Shown one piece after another: positions 26,822-34,992 of a stretch of DNA of 50,954 nt; positions within the stretch are counted from its first letter, which is position 1, and each line of letters begins with the position of its first letter. This DNA comes from Anaerolineaceae bacterium (GTDB taxonomy: Bacteria > Chloroflexota > Anaerolineae > Anaerolineales > Anaerolineaceae). The notes under the pieces are model-generated. The model was not told where the DNA came from, did no database searches, and was given only the letters and a program-made list of their open reading frames with translations. A program made the translations under genes and the position numbers. The stretch spans positions 1 through 50,954 of the forward strand of contig JAFGLU010000013.1 of the NCBI GenBank assembly GCA_016927865.1, given 5' to 3'.

Positions 26822-28336
26822 ATGGCAACCTCTTATGCTTCCCCCGGAGTCTATGTTGAAGAAGTAGACCGCGGGACGCGCCCCATCCAGGCCGTCGGCA
26901 CCTCCATGGCGGCTTTTGTCGGCATCACTGCCGAAGCCAGCCTCAAGGCCGTCGACCCGGCCACAGGCCAGCGACAGGCAGTCGAATCCCGCCTCAACAA
27001 AGCCACGCTCGTTACCAGCTGGACCCAATTTGTAGAGGTATTCGGCCCACTCACCCCCGGCACTTACCTCCCAGACGCGGTCTACGGCTACTTCGCCAAC
27101 GGTGGCGGACCTTGCTATGTAGTCAGCCTGCGCGCGTTGACCGAAGGCCAGGCGGCTGCCGCCCAGGCTGCCATTCCCGGCAAAGGCAAAGGCACCAGCT
27201 TCAACGTTGTAGCCAAGAGCGCTGGTGAAGGGCTAACTGTGGAAGTGCGCAGCGGCGAAAACGAAACCTTCTCCCTCACCATCGGCGGCGAGACAAAGAC
27301 CGGACTGTCGATGAAAAAAGGCGAAGGATATGTTGGCGACGCAGCCTTCTCCGGCGTCAAGATCACCGGCGTGGGCACCGTCCTTCCCGAAGACGGTCGT
27401 TATACCCTCAGCGGAGCTGGGTCCCAGCCCCTCGCCGTGGCTGATATCGTCGGCGACCCCTCCGACCGCACCGGCCTGGGCGGGCTGGAAGCCATCGAGG
27501 AAATTCGCCTCGTGGCTGTCCCCGATCTTATGGTCGGCTATGACGGCTCCCAACAAGCCAAGGAACGCATCAAGATGGTGCAAGAGGCCGTCATCGCTCA
27601 CTGCGAGCGCCTCAAATACCGCTTCGCCATCCTCGACACGCCCCCCGGATTGAATGCCCAGGCTGCCAAAGAGTGGCGCGAGTACATCAACTTCGACTCC
27701 TCCTACGCGGCCCTGTATTACCCCTGGCTGCGCGTGGCCGATTTGAGCGGCAGCGGCGCCACCACCAAGCTCGTCCCACCCAGCGGCTACATGGCCGGCG
27801 TCTTCAACCGCTCTGATGCTAACCGCGGCGTGCACAAAGCCCCCGCCAACGAAACCGTTCTTGGCGCGGTTGGCCTGGAACTGAACATCTCTCGCGGCGA
27901 GCAGGACGTCCTCAACCCCCTCAGCGTGAACTGCATCCGCTCGTTCCCCGGCCGCGGCATCGTGGTTTGGGGTGCCCGCACCCTCAGCAGCAACGGCTCC
28001 TGGCGCTATGTCAACGTCCGCCGCTTGTTCATCATGGTAGAAGCCTCCATGGACGCCGGGCTGCAATGGGTGGTCTTTGAACCCAATGACACCGCCCTGT
28101 GGGCTAAGGTTCGGCGTGATGTCACCTCCTTCCTGAGGGTCATCTGGCGCACCGGCGCGTTGTTCGGCACCACGCCCGAGCAGGCTTTCTATGTCAAATG
28201 CGATGAAGAGCTCAACCCGCTTGAAATCCGTGACCTGGGCCAGCTCATCATCGAAGTCGGCCTGGCCCCCGTCAAGCCCGCCGAGTTCGTCATCTTCCGC
28301 ATCACCCAATGGGCCGGCGCCAACGCCGCCTCCTAA
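26822..28336 (+). CDS. contractile tail sheath protein
   Basis: A 504-aa sheath subunit (phage T4 gp18/Pvc2 family). It starts YASPGVYVEEVDRG, the classic sheath N-terminus, and ends with the conserved inner domain (GIVVWGARTLSS, WRYVNVRRLFIMVEASM, VFEPNDTALWAKVRR, VGLAPVKPAEFVIFRITQ), which carries the interlocking strands that couple neighbouring subunits. The middle (about 130-230) is a variable outer domain. Only one sheath gene is present, whereas PVC and AFP have three. Strong ribosome-binding site (AGGAAGGAG). Confidence 0.95.
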   Translation: MATSYASPGVYVEEVDRGTRPIQAVGTSMAAFVGITAEASLKAVDPATGQRQAVESRLNKATLVTSWTQFVEVFGPLTPGTYLPDAVYGYFANGGGPCYVVSLRALTEGQAAAAQAAIPGKGKGTSFNVVAKSAGEGLTVEVRSGENETFSLTIGGETKTGLSMKKGEGYVGDAAFSGVKITGVGTVLPEDGRYTLSGAGSQPLAVADIVGDPSDRTGLGGLEAIEEIRLVAVPDLMVGYDGSQQAKERIKMVQEAVIAHCERLKYRFAILDTPPGLNAQAAKEWREYINFDSSYAALYYPWLRVADLSGSGATTKLVPPSGYMAGVFNRSDANRGVHKAPANETVLGAVGLELNISRGEQDVLNPLSVNCIRSFPGRGIVVWGARTLSSNGSWRYVNVRRLFIMVEASMDAGLQWVVFEPNDTALWAKVRRDVTSFLRVIWRTGALFGTTPEQAFYVKCDEELNPLEIRDLGQLIIEVGLAPVKPAEFVIFRITQWAGANAAS

Positions 28337-28357
28337 CCCTGAAGAAAGGAGCAAACC

Positions 28358-28804
28358 ATGGCTGACTCTGCAAATCCCCTGGTTGGATTTCACTTCGGCA
28401 TTGACATCGGCAACGGTGTAATCACCGGCTATTTCACCGAATGCGCGGGCCTGGGCTCGGAGCACGAAATCATCGAGCACAAAGTGGTCGACAATGCCGG
28501 CCACGAGGTCACAATGAAGATCCCCGGCCGTCTCAAATGGGAAAATATCGTTCTCAAGCGCGGTATCACCAAGAGCATGGACCTGTGGGACTGGCGCAAG
28601 AAAGTCGAGGACGGCAAGGTTGAAGATGCCCGCCGCGACGGATCGGTGATTATGTACGACAATGCCCTCAAAGAGGTTGCCCGCTGGGACTTTGAACGCG
28701 CCTGGCCGGTAAAAATCACCGGCCCGCAGCCCAAAGCCGATAGCAACGAGATTGGTATCGAAGAGATCACCATCACGCACGAGTACATCCGCCGGGTGAA
28801 GTAG
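28358..28804 (+). CDS. tail tube protein 1 (T4 gp19-like)
   Basis: A 148-aa inner-tube subunit (Pvc1-type, Hcp-like beta-barrel ring). Motifs: NPLVGFHFGIDIGNGVITGYFTE, VTMKIPGRLKWENIVLKRG, MDLWDWRKKVEDGKV and the C-terminal IGIEEITITHEYIRRV. Rings of this protein form the rigid tube that is pushed out when the sheath contracts. Gene lies 21 nt after the sheath gene with AAAGGAG. Confidence 0.93.
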   Translation: MADSANPLVGFHFGIDIGNGVITGYFTECAGLGSEHEIIEHKVVDNAGHEVTMKIPGRLKWENIVLKRGITKSMDLWDWRKKVEDGKVEDARRDGSVIMYDNALKEVARWDFERAWPVKITGPQPKADSNEIGIEEITITHEYIRRVK

Positions 28805-28823
28805 CCCAGGGGATCATCGCTTC

Positions 28824-29183
28824 ATGCAAACCGAAATTGAATTCACGCTCCCGCGCGGATACGTGGACGCCGCCGGCCAGGTGCATCGTCAGGGCGCTAT
28901 GCGCCTGGCGACAGCTTTGGACGAAATCAGCGTTCAAGCAGATGCGCGGGCGCGTGCCAACGAAGCCTATATTCCGCTGCTGCTGCTCAGCCGGGTCGTA
29001 ATCCGGCTGGGCGGCATGACAGCCATCACACCGGGCGTTCTGGAAGGAATGTTTGCCTCCGACTTCGCCTATCTTCAAGACGTGTACCTGCGTCTGAACA
29101 GCCCCGCTCCGGTCACCGTCACAGCGGCTTGCCCGCACTGCGGCGGGCAGTTCCAACTGCAGGTCGCTCCGCTGGAAGGGTAA
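28824..29183 (+). CDS. tail-assembly-like protein with C-terminal CxxC zinc-ribbon pair
   Basis: A 119-aa protein resembling the small phage tail assembly proteins found with eCIS tubes: FTLPRGYVDAAGQVHRQGAM, RLATALDEISVQ, AYIPLLLLSRVVIRLGG and GVLEGMFASDFAYLQDVYLRLN. Residues about 105-108 are CPHC in the context AACPHCGGQFQLQV, one knuckle of a zinc ribbon; a second pair is absent, so metal binding would need a dimer. I infer a chaperone or tube-length assembly role from position between tube genes. Not part of any other pathway I recognise. Confidence 0.7.
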   Translation: MQTEIEFTLPRGYVDAAGQVHRQGAMRLATALDEISVQADARARANEAYIPLLLLSRVVIRLGGMTAITPGVLEGMFASDFAYLQDVYLRLNSPAPVTVTAACPHCGGQFQLQVAPLEG

Positions 29184-29185
29184 AC

Positions 29186-29395
29186 ATGCCTGTAGAGAAC
29201 ACCGACATCCCCGGACCACGGACTCGCCCTGCGCCGGTCGATCGCGATTCAATTGCGCCTTTCCCATCTGCCCCTGAAACCCAGCCCGCGCAGGAAGGAC
29301 AGATCACCCCCGCCCTGGTCGCCGAGGTCACCGAAAAAGTTTACCGCCTGTTGCTGGCCGATTTAAGGATCGGCCGTGAACGTCGCCGCCGCTAA
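29186..29395 (+). CDS. small injection-system protein with basic C-terminal helix
   Basis: A 69-aa protein. The first 38 residues are Pro/Ala-rich and disordered. The end is a single amphipathic helix (PALVAEVTEKVYRLLLADLR followed by a basic IGRERRRR). The same helix pattern ends the 643-aa protein encoded three genes later. The ATG at 29186 follows GGAAGGG; an in-frame ATG at 29129 lies inside the previous gene. By position it may correspond to the small conserved protein found between tube genes in eCIS loci (Pvc6 place), but I see no sequence match. Confidence 0.7.
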   Translation: MPVENTDIPGPRTRPAPVDRDSIAPFPSAPETQPAQEGQITPALVAEVTEKVYRLLLADLRIGRERRRR

Positions 29396-29413
29396 AGGAA
29401 TGAGGAAAGCGCT

Positions 29414-29857
29414 ATGCCCAAGAAATCACAACTTCTCGCCCAATCTCATCCCGCTTTTCGCTTCACGGTGGATGTGGATGGCGAGCGCCAGGCTGCCTTC
29501 ACCGATTGCACCCTGCCGGGTATCGAATGGGAAGCTGAGGAGGTGAAGGAAGGTGGTCTGAACACCTTTGTTCATCTCTTGCCGGGAATGCGCAAGGCTG
29601 CCCGCTTCACCCTGAAGAACGGCGTAGGCAAAAGCGCTCTCCTGGATTGGTACATCCAATCCCTGGGCAAAACCGTCTCGCGCAAAGCCCTCACCATCAC
29701 CTTGCTAGATTCGGAAGGCGAAGCGGTCATCACCTGGCAAGTGGAGCAATCTTATCCCATCAAATGGGTCGGGCCCGAGTTGCAAACCGCCAGCACCTCG
29801 GTTGCCATTCAATCTCTGGAATTCATCTGCGGAGAGGTCACCGTTACCACCGAATGA
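29414..29857 (+). CDS. tail tube protein 2 / tube initiator (T4 gp19-like, Pvc5-type)
   Basis: A 147-aa paralogue of tube protein 1 (HPAFRFTVDVDGERQAAFTD, LPGIEWEAEEVKEGG, FTLKNGVGKSALLDWYIQ, SYPIKWVGPEL, ATTSVAIQSLEFICGEV-like end). In PVC and AFP the second tube protein forms the layer that joins the spike and baseplate to the tube. Its TGA overlaps the ATG of the next gene (ATGA), which indicates translational coupling. Confidence 0.88.
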   Translation: MPKKSQLLAQSHPAFRFTVDVDGERQAAFTDCTLPGIEWEAEEVKEGGLNTFVHLLPGMRKAARFTLKNGVGKSALLDWYIQSLGKTVSRKALTITLLDSEGEAVITWQVEQSYPIKWVGPELQTASTSVAIQSLEFICGEVTVTTE

Positions 29858-31785
29858 ACCGCCCGCCCGGACTGCCCATCCTGCGTCGTTTGCACCGAGA
29901 AAGCTCTCCACAGCCTTTCTCGTCGATGAACGCTGCCCCCCTGCCGGCGGTCCCAGCCCGCTTACTTCCACCCGAAACCGACCTGCCCGCCGCGACGATC
30001 ATTGCCTCCGTTCCCATCCAGCCCATGCTGGAACCTCAACCGGCACCGGTGATAATCCCGCCCACCCCTGCCCCGTCTCTTCCTGAGCCGATTATCTCCC
30101 AACCACCAGAGGCGCCAGACTTGCCCAAGTCGACCGAACCCGAAGAATCCTCGGGCTTCGACGAGGACACCTGGGCTCGCCTGCAAGCCATCTATTCTCG
30201 CCACGAGCAGGTCGCAGTCCAAAGGACTCCCGAGCCTGCCTCCGCCCCCACCCCGCCAGTTCCTTTACCTGATCGTGAGTCTCCCGCCAAAAGCGCACAT
30301 CCTACTCAGGTAGAAGCAGCCGACGAACTGCCGACCCAACCCCTGCCCCTCGAAAGCGTCTGGCCCGTCCAGCGCGCCCAAGAGCCCAACGAGCTCGCCG
30401 TCTCACCTCAGCCCAAGCCCACCTCCCCCGTCCAGTCTCCCACTCCCGGCGCTGAAGTAACCCGCGCCCGTGACATCCTCCAAACCATCTCCCCCGCCCA
30501 GCCAACCGATTCCCACATTGAGATCATTCACCCGCGCACGCCTCGCCCCGCACCCTCTGCCCGGCCTTCTCCTCCTCCGCCAGCCCTGCAACCTGCAGTT
30601 CAACGGGAGGCTGAAGAAAGCCCCTCTTTAGTAGATACCCCCGCCGGTCCATTGCCTGCCGACCTGTGGGGCCTGATCGGCGAGGCGCCCCCGGTTCAGC
30701 GTTCTACCCAGGTTGGTCAAACGGCCCAACCCACAGAGACCCGCCGCCGACCTGAAACCGCCCAGGCATCTGCCCGGCGAAGTTCAGCCGCTCAAGCCCC
30801 AACCAAACCACCCACGCCTGCCCCGACAGAGCCAGCCCAGCAGCAAGAAACGACCGCCACCGCCCAAACTCTACCACCTCATGAAGTTGTATCTCAAGAA
30901 ACAACTCCCGCTACCGAAAGCGCTGCTTCGCCTGCACCCGCCGCGGCGCAAGAATTGACACCTGCTGCCAGCACTCACAAACCCGTCGAGCGGCCGGCCA
31001 GCCGACAAAATCCGCAACCCGCCACCCAAAACGTCGCTCCGCCGAGCCAGGCAGAACAACAAGAGGCGCCAGCTTCAACCACGGCTAAACCCTCTCCACT
31101 TCAGAGCCATGAAACTCAACACACCGCAGCGCCCGTAGAACAACAAGCCGCGCCTGCTCCACAATCGGCCGCGGCAAACACAACCCAGGCGGGTGAGACA
31201 AACACGAACACACTGTCTGTTCCGACCGACCAGACTCGTGTTACCCAGGCACAACCCACTCCCCCCGCAGCCGAACAAACCCAACCGCAGGAAGCCACGC
31301 CGCAGGAACCTGCTGCCCAACCTTCGCCCACTTCCCAAGGCCAGGCCGAGCAGCAGGCGACAACCCAAACCACCGCCACGCCGCCCAAGCCCCGCCCATT
31401 TTCCGAGATGTCGCTGCCCGACTCGCCTGCGCCCATCGAGCAGCAGGAAACAACTGCTACCCCAACCCAGACTCAGGAACAACCAGCGCAGGCAAGACCG
31501 GCTCCTTCCTCATCATCCTCCTCCAGCACCACCACGCCACCCGCTGCCGAGCAGCAAGAAACCACCGCCGCCACTCCCTCTAGTGCCGAGTCACAGCCCA
31601 GCGCTGCCTCAAGCCAGGCCCAAGGCGAATCCCCGGCTCAGCCTAGCGAAGCCCCCGCCCCGCCCTCCGGCGAACAACAATCTCCCGCGGGGCGCATCGA
31701 CACCGATGAATTGGCCCGCCGCGTATACGCCCAACTCCGCCGCCGCCTGGCGGTGGAATGGGAACGCCTGCGCGGGCGCTTTTAG
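29854..31785 (+). CDS. 643-aa Pro/Ala/Gln/Thr-rich injection-system protein with C-terminal docking helix
   Basis: An extreme low-complexity protein: almost the whole length is Pro, Ala, Gln, Thr, Ser and Glu without aromatic residues or predicted fold. Repeated short motifs are EQQETTA and variants (about eight, spaced 20-60 residues, second half) and VQR (four, first half: AVQRTPEP, PVQRAQEP, AVQREAEE, PVQRSTQ). A short ordered stretch is near residues 100-120 (FDEDTWARLQAIYSRHEQ). The last 27 residues form a basic helix (DTDELARRVYAQLRRRLAVE) like the end of the 69-aa protein. Start at 29854 overlaps the tube-2 stop; an earlier in-frame ATG lies inside tube 2. Candidate roles: tape measure, flexible linker or cargo adaptor in the tube lumen. 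None is proven. Confidence 0.75.
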   Translation: MNRPPGLPILRRLHRESSPQPFSSMNAAPLPAVPARLLPPETDLPAATIIASVPIQPMLEPQPAPVIIPPTPAPSLPEPIISQPPEAPDLPKSTEPEESSGFDEDTWARLQAIYSRHEQVAVQRTPEPASAPTPPVPLPDRESPAKSAHPTQVEAADELPTQPLPLESVWPVQRAQEPNELAVSPQPKPTSPVQSPTPGAEVTRARDILQTISPAQPTDSHIEIIHPRTPRPAPSARPSPPPPALQPAVQREAEESPSLVDTPAGPLPADLWGLIGEAPPVQRSTQVGQTAQPTETRRRPETAQASARRSSAAQAPTKPPTPAPTEPAQQQETTATAQTLPPHEVVSQETTPATESAASPAPAAAQELTPAASTHKPVERPASRQNPQPATQNVAPPSQAEQQEAPASTTAKPSPLQSHETQHTAAPVEQQAAPAPQSAAANTTQAGETNTNTLSVPTDQTRVTQAQPTPPAAEQTQPQEATPQEPAAQPSPTSQGQAEQQATTQTTATPPKPRPFSEMSLPDSPAPIEQQETTATPTQTQEQPAQARPAPSSSSSSSTTTPPAAEQQETTAATPSSAESQPSAASSQAQGESPAQPSEAPAPPSGEQQSPAGRIDTDELARRVYAQLRRRLAVEWERLRGRF

Positions 31786-31806
31786 TCCTCTTCCAGGAGA
31801 TCAGGC

Positions 31807-32475
31807 ATGTCACCCACTCGCGGAAATCTGGTTCCCGCTCGAATATACGAAGTCGACAGCTCCGGCGCCGAAAAGAGCGGCGGCGTTTCGGTGGAGTGCA
31901 TGTTCAACCCCTTCGAGTACACCGTCACCAAGCAGAATCAATTTGAACAGAAAGCCAAGAACAACTCCAAAGTCCCCACCATCGAATTCAAGCAGTCCGG
32001 CCCCCAAACCCTTAAGATCAACCTGGTCTTCGATACCTACGAATCTGGCGAGGACGTGTCCCTGACTACCAATCTGTTGTGGAAGCTGATGGAACCTCCT
32101 GCCGGCAGCAGCAGCAAGAAAACGCCCCCACCCGAGGCCGCCTTTGAGTGGGGTGTCTTCCGCTTCGTAGCCCTCATCACGCAAATGTCACACAAGTTCA
32201 CCCTCTTCCTGCAGGACGGCACCCCCGTACGCGCCAAGGTAGAAGTGACCTTCAGCCAGCACAAAGATCTCAACGACTACCCCAACCAGAACCCCACCTC
32301 CGGGGCAGGCCCCGATGAACGCATCTGGCAGGTTATCTCCGGTGACCGCCTGGACACCATCGCTTATTCGGTGTATGGCGATGCCACCCGCTGGCGCACC
32401 ATCGCCCAGCGCAACGGCCTCACCAACCCGCTAGACCTGCAACCCGGGCAGGTGTTGATGATCCCCGAAGAATAG
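31807..32475 (+). CDS. LysM-domain baseplate adaptor (Pvc7-like)
   Basis: A 222-aa protein. Residues 1-170 match the contractile-injection-system adaptor (ECMFNPFEYTVTKQNQFEQK, PQTLKINLVFDTYESGEDV, VALITQMSHKFTLFLQDG, PVRAKVEVTFSQ). Residues about 174-222 are a LysM module (WQVISGDRLDTIAYSVYGDA, GLTNPLDLQPGQVLMIP). In PVC/AFP this protein clamps the spike-tube junction; LysM is used here as a structural module rather than for cell-wall binding. AGGAGA ribosome-binding site. Confidence 0.9.
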   Translation: MSPTRGNLVPARIYEVDSSGAEKSGGVSVECMFNPFEYTVTKQNQFEQKAKNNSKVPTIEFKQSGPQTLKINLVFDTYESGEDVSLTTNLLWKLMEPPAGSSSKKTPPPEAAFEWGVFRFVALITQMSHKFTLFLQDGTPVRAKVEVTFSQHKDLNDYPNQNPTSGAGPDERIWQVISGDRLDTIAYSVYGDATRWRTIAQRNGLTNPLDLQPGQVLMIPEE

Positions 32476-32482
32476 GACTGCC

Positions 32483-34168
32483 ATGCCAGAAAACAACGCT
32501 CTTGCCAGTCAAATCTCCATCAAGGTCGCCGGACAGCCCGTTCAGGATGATGTCCTATCCCGAATATTGGCTGTAACCGTTGACCAGCACGCTCACCTCC
32601 CCGGCATGTTCGTCATCCGCTTGACCGACTCTGATCTTAAGCTGCTCGATGAAGGACCGTTCAATCTAGCCAAAGAAATAGAAATCGCTGCCGAAAACGA
32701 AGGCGGCCAGAAAACCGTCCTCATGAAAGGCGAAATCACTGCCCTCGAGCCTGAGTTCGCCGAAGGCATGATTGCCGAACTGGTTGTGCGCGGCTATGAT
32801 CGCTCTCACCGCATGTTCCGCCAAACGCACAGCAAGGGTTTCATTAACACGAAAGACAGCGACCTCGCCCAACAAATCGCCCAAGACAACGGCTTGCAAG
32901 CCGAGGTCGAGACCACCCAAACCGTATATGAACACATCTTTCAGGACAACCAGACCGATCTCTCCTTCTTGATGGCCCGAGCCTGGCGAATTGGTTACGA
33001 ATGCTTCGTCGATGACGGCAAACTCTACTTCCGCAAGCCGCCTGGTAGCAGCGCCGAATCCATCACCCTCACCTGGGGCCAGGATTTGCAGTCCTTCTAC
33101 CCGCGCATGTCACTTGGCGAGCAAGTAGATGAAGTAATCGTCCGCGGCTGGGACCCGTCCTCCCAGCAAGCCATCGTCGGGCGCGCCTCTCGCGGCAACC
33201 TTTACCCGCAGGTAGGCGAGCAAAAAGACGGCGCTGGTTGGGCTCAGGAATTCGGTACGGGCAAGCGCGCCATCGTCAACATGGCGGTCATCAGCCAGGC
33301 CGAAGCCGACGCCCTCGCCGCCGCCCGCCTGGACGAGCTCAGCGGCGCCTTCCTCGAAGCCGAAGGCAGCGTCTTGCGCCGCCCTGAGATTAAAGCCGGG
33401 CGCGCCATCAAACTGGAGGCCCTCGGACAGCGTTTCAGCGGCACTTACTACATCACCAGCGTCACCCATCGCTACACGTCCTCCGGGCTGGTCTCCAACT
33501 TCAACGTCCGCGGCACCCGCACCGGGCTGCTCACCGAAAACCTCGTCCCGCCTCAGGAACGAGAACAACGCTGGTTCGGCGTGGTCATTGGCGTAGTCAC
33601 CAACACCGACGACCCCGAAGACATGGGCCGAGTCAAGGTCAAGTTCCCCTGGCTGTCTGAAGACGTGGAAAGCAACTGGTGCCGCGTGCTGGGAATTGGC
33701 GCGGGCAACAAAGCCGGTTTCTACGTCATGCCAGAGGTCGGCGATGAAGTCGTGGTCTCCTTCGAGCACGGCAGCATCAGCTTTCCGGTGGTACTGGGCG
33801 GCTTGTGGAACGGCAATAACCAGATTCCGCCCGAGGCATCCGGCACCCGCTCGGGCGAGCGCCCCAAAGCTCGCACCTGGCGCTCACTCACCGGTCACCG
33901 CATCACCATCCTCGACACCAGTGATAACAAAATTGAGGTCGAATCCGCTGCCGGAATGCAAATCATTCTGGACGATGCCAACAAGAGTATCACCCTAAAA
34001 AACGAGCAATCCACCATCAAAATGGAAAACAGCAAGATTGAAATCAAAACCGCTCAGGATGTCACCGTCGAGTCCAACGGAAACCTCAAGATCAAAGCCG
34101 GCGGAAACATCGACATCCAGGCCGGTGGACAGGTGACCGTCAAGGGCGCGCTGATCAACCTGAACTAG
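32483..34168 (+). CDS. VgrG-like central spike (gp27-gp5 fusion, Pvc8-like)
   Basis: A 561-aa spike subunit. Residues 1-350 are the phage late control D/gp27 hub (LPGMFVIRLTDSDLKLLDEG, ELVVRGYDRSHRMFRQ, GRASRGNLYP). Residues about 355-470 are the gp5 OB fold (WFGVVIGVVTNTDDPEDMGR, VKFPWLSEDVESNWCRVL, PEVGDEVVVSFEHGSISFPV). Residues about 485-561 are the triple-stranded beta-helix needle (ILDDANKSITLKNEQSTIKM, NLKIKAGGNIDIQAGGQVTV). The PAAR gene follows directly and would cap this needle. Confidence 0.94.
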   Translation: MPENNALASQISIKVAGQPVQDDVLSRILAVTVDQHAHLPGMFVIRLTDSDLKLLDEGPFNLAKEIEIAAENEGGQKTVLMKGEITALEPEFAEGMIAELVVRGYDRSHRMFRQTHSKGFINTKDSDLAQQIAQDNGLQAEVETTQTVYEHIFQDNQTDLSFLMARAWRIGYECFVDDGKLYFRKPPGSSAESITLTWGQDLQSFYPRMSLGEQVDEVIVRGWDPSSQQAIVGRASRGNLYPQVGEQKDGAGWAQEFGTGKRAIVNMAVISQAEADALAAARLDELSGAFLEAEGSVLRRPEIKAGRAIKLEALGQRFSGTYYITSVTHRYTSSGLVSNFNVRGTRTGLLTENLVPPQEREQRWFGVVIGVVTNTDDPEDMGRVKVKFPWLSEDVESNWCRVLGIGAGNKAGFYVMPEVGDEVVVSFEHGSISFPVVLGGLWNGNNQIPPEASGTRSGERPKARTWRSLTGHRITILDTSDNKIEVESAAGMQIILDDANKSITLKNEQSTIKMENSKIEIKTAQDVTVESNGNLKIKAGGNIDIQAGGQVTVKGALINLN

Positions 34169-34175
34169 GAGAATT

Positions 34176-34577
34176 ATGGGCCAACCCGCAGCGAAACAAG
34201 GTGACCAGGTCATAGCCATAGATATGCACATCGTGATGGTTCCCAGCCCAGGCGGCCCGGTGCCCACTCCCCTACCGCATCCTTTCAGCGGGATGTTGGA
34301 CGGCAGCCTCAGCACCGATGTGAAAATCATGGGCGTTGCCGCTGCCACAATGGGCAGCACAGCACGCAATCTTCCGCCCCACATGCCCACGCCGCCCGGA
34401 ACCACTTTTCAAATCCCGCCCCAAAACCAGGCCACCATTCTGCGCGGCAGTTCCACTGTCCTGATTAACGGCAAATCCGCGGCCCGTGCTGGCGACATGG
34501 TTCAGACCTGCGCCGACCCGGTACCCAACACCGCCGGACAAATCATCGCCGCAAGCACCGTCATGATCGGAGGCTAA
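34176..34577 (+). CDS. PAAR-type spike tip protein
   Basis: A 133-aa tip protein (Pvc10-type, PAAR/DUF4150-like). Features: AAKQGDQVIAIDMHIVMVPS, GPVPTPLPHPFSG, ATILRGSSTVLINGKSAARA, GDMVQTCADP. The His and Cys (DMHIVM, HPFSG, TCADP) are the kind of residues that bind the zinc or iron at the tip. No toxin domain is fused to it. Lies 7 nt after the spike gene. Confidence 0.9.
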   Translation: MGQPAAKQGDQVIAIDMHIVMVPSPGGPVPTPLPHPFSGMLDGSLSTDVKIMGVAAATMGSTARNLPPHMPTPPGTTFQIPPQNQATILRGSSTVLINGKSAARAGDMVQTCADPVPNTAGQIIAASTVMIGG

Positions 34578-34581
34578 CCCC

Positions 34582-34977
34582 ATGTCTCAAGATTTCACCG
34601 GACGCGGGTGGGCCTTTCCACCCAAAATTGATGCTCAGGGCGGCCTGGCCCTCACCGATGAGCGCAGCGAAATCGAACAGGCCATCCGCATCATCCTCAC
34701 CACAACCCCGGGTCAGCGCGTCATGCGCCCCACCTTCGGCTGCCGCCTGCGCGAACTTGTCTTTGCCCCCAACAACAGCGCCACCGCCGCCCAGGCTCGC
34801 CGTTTTGTCGAAGAGGCCCTCGGCATGTGGGAGCCGCGCATCATCGTCAAAAGCGTTGAAGCCCGCCCCGATGAAGCCAACCCTCACTGCATGGTGATCG
34901 AAATCACCTACCAGGTCAAGGCCACGCACGACCGCCGCAGCCTGGTGCATCCTTTCTATCTGATCCCTGAAGAGTAA
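34582..34977 (+). CDS. baseplate wedge protein gp25-like (Pvc9-type)
   Basis: A 131-aa GPW/gp25 family protein that starts sheath assembly at the baseplate. Motifs: GWAFPPKIDAQGGLALTD, EIEQAIRIILTTTPGQRVMR, PTFGCRLRELVFAPNN and ALGMWEPRIIVKSVEA, all classic for the family. GGAGG ribosome-binding site overlaps the PAAR gene end. Confidence 0.94.
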   Translation: MSQDFTGRGWAFPPKIDAQGGLALTDERSEIEQAIRIILTTTPGQRVMRPTFGCRLRELVFAPNNSATAAQARRFVEEALGMWEPRIIVKSVEARPDEANPHCMVIEITYQVKATHDRRSLVHPFYLIPEE

Positions 34978-34992
34978 GCCAAGGAGAAGCGC

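Noticed and set aside
27233-28780. 515-codon open frame on the minus strand opposite the sheath and tube genes
   Set aside because: It is the reverse shadow of strongly conserved sheath and tube codons with GC-rich third positions. The translation is Gly/Ala/Asp/Val-rich without known motifs.
30900-31700. Repetitive segment as a CRISPR array or tandem DNA repeat
   Set aside because: Repeats are degenerate codons for EQQETTA-like peptides within one open frame, with unequal spacing and no constant DNA repeat unit.
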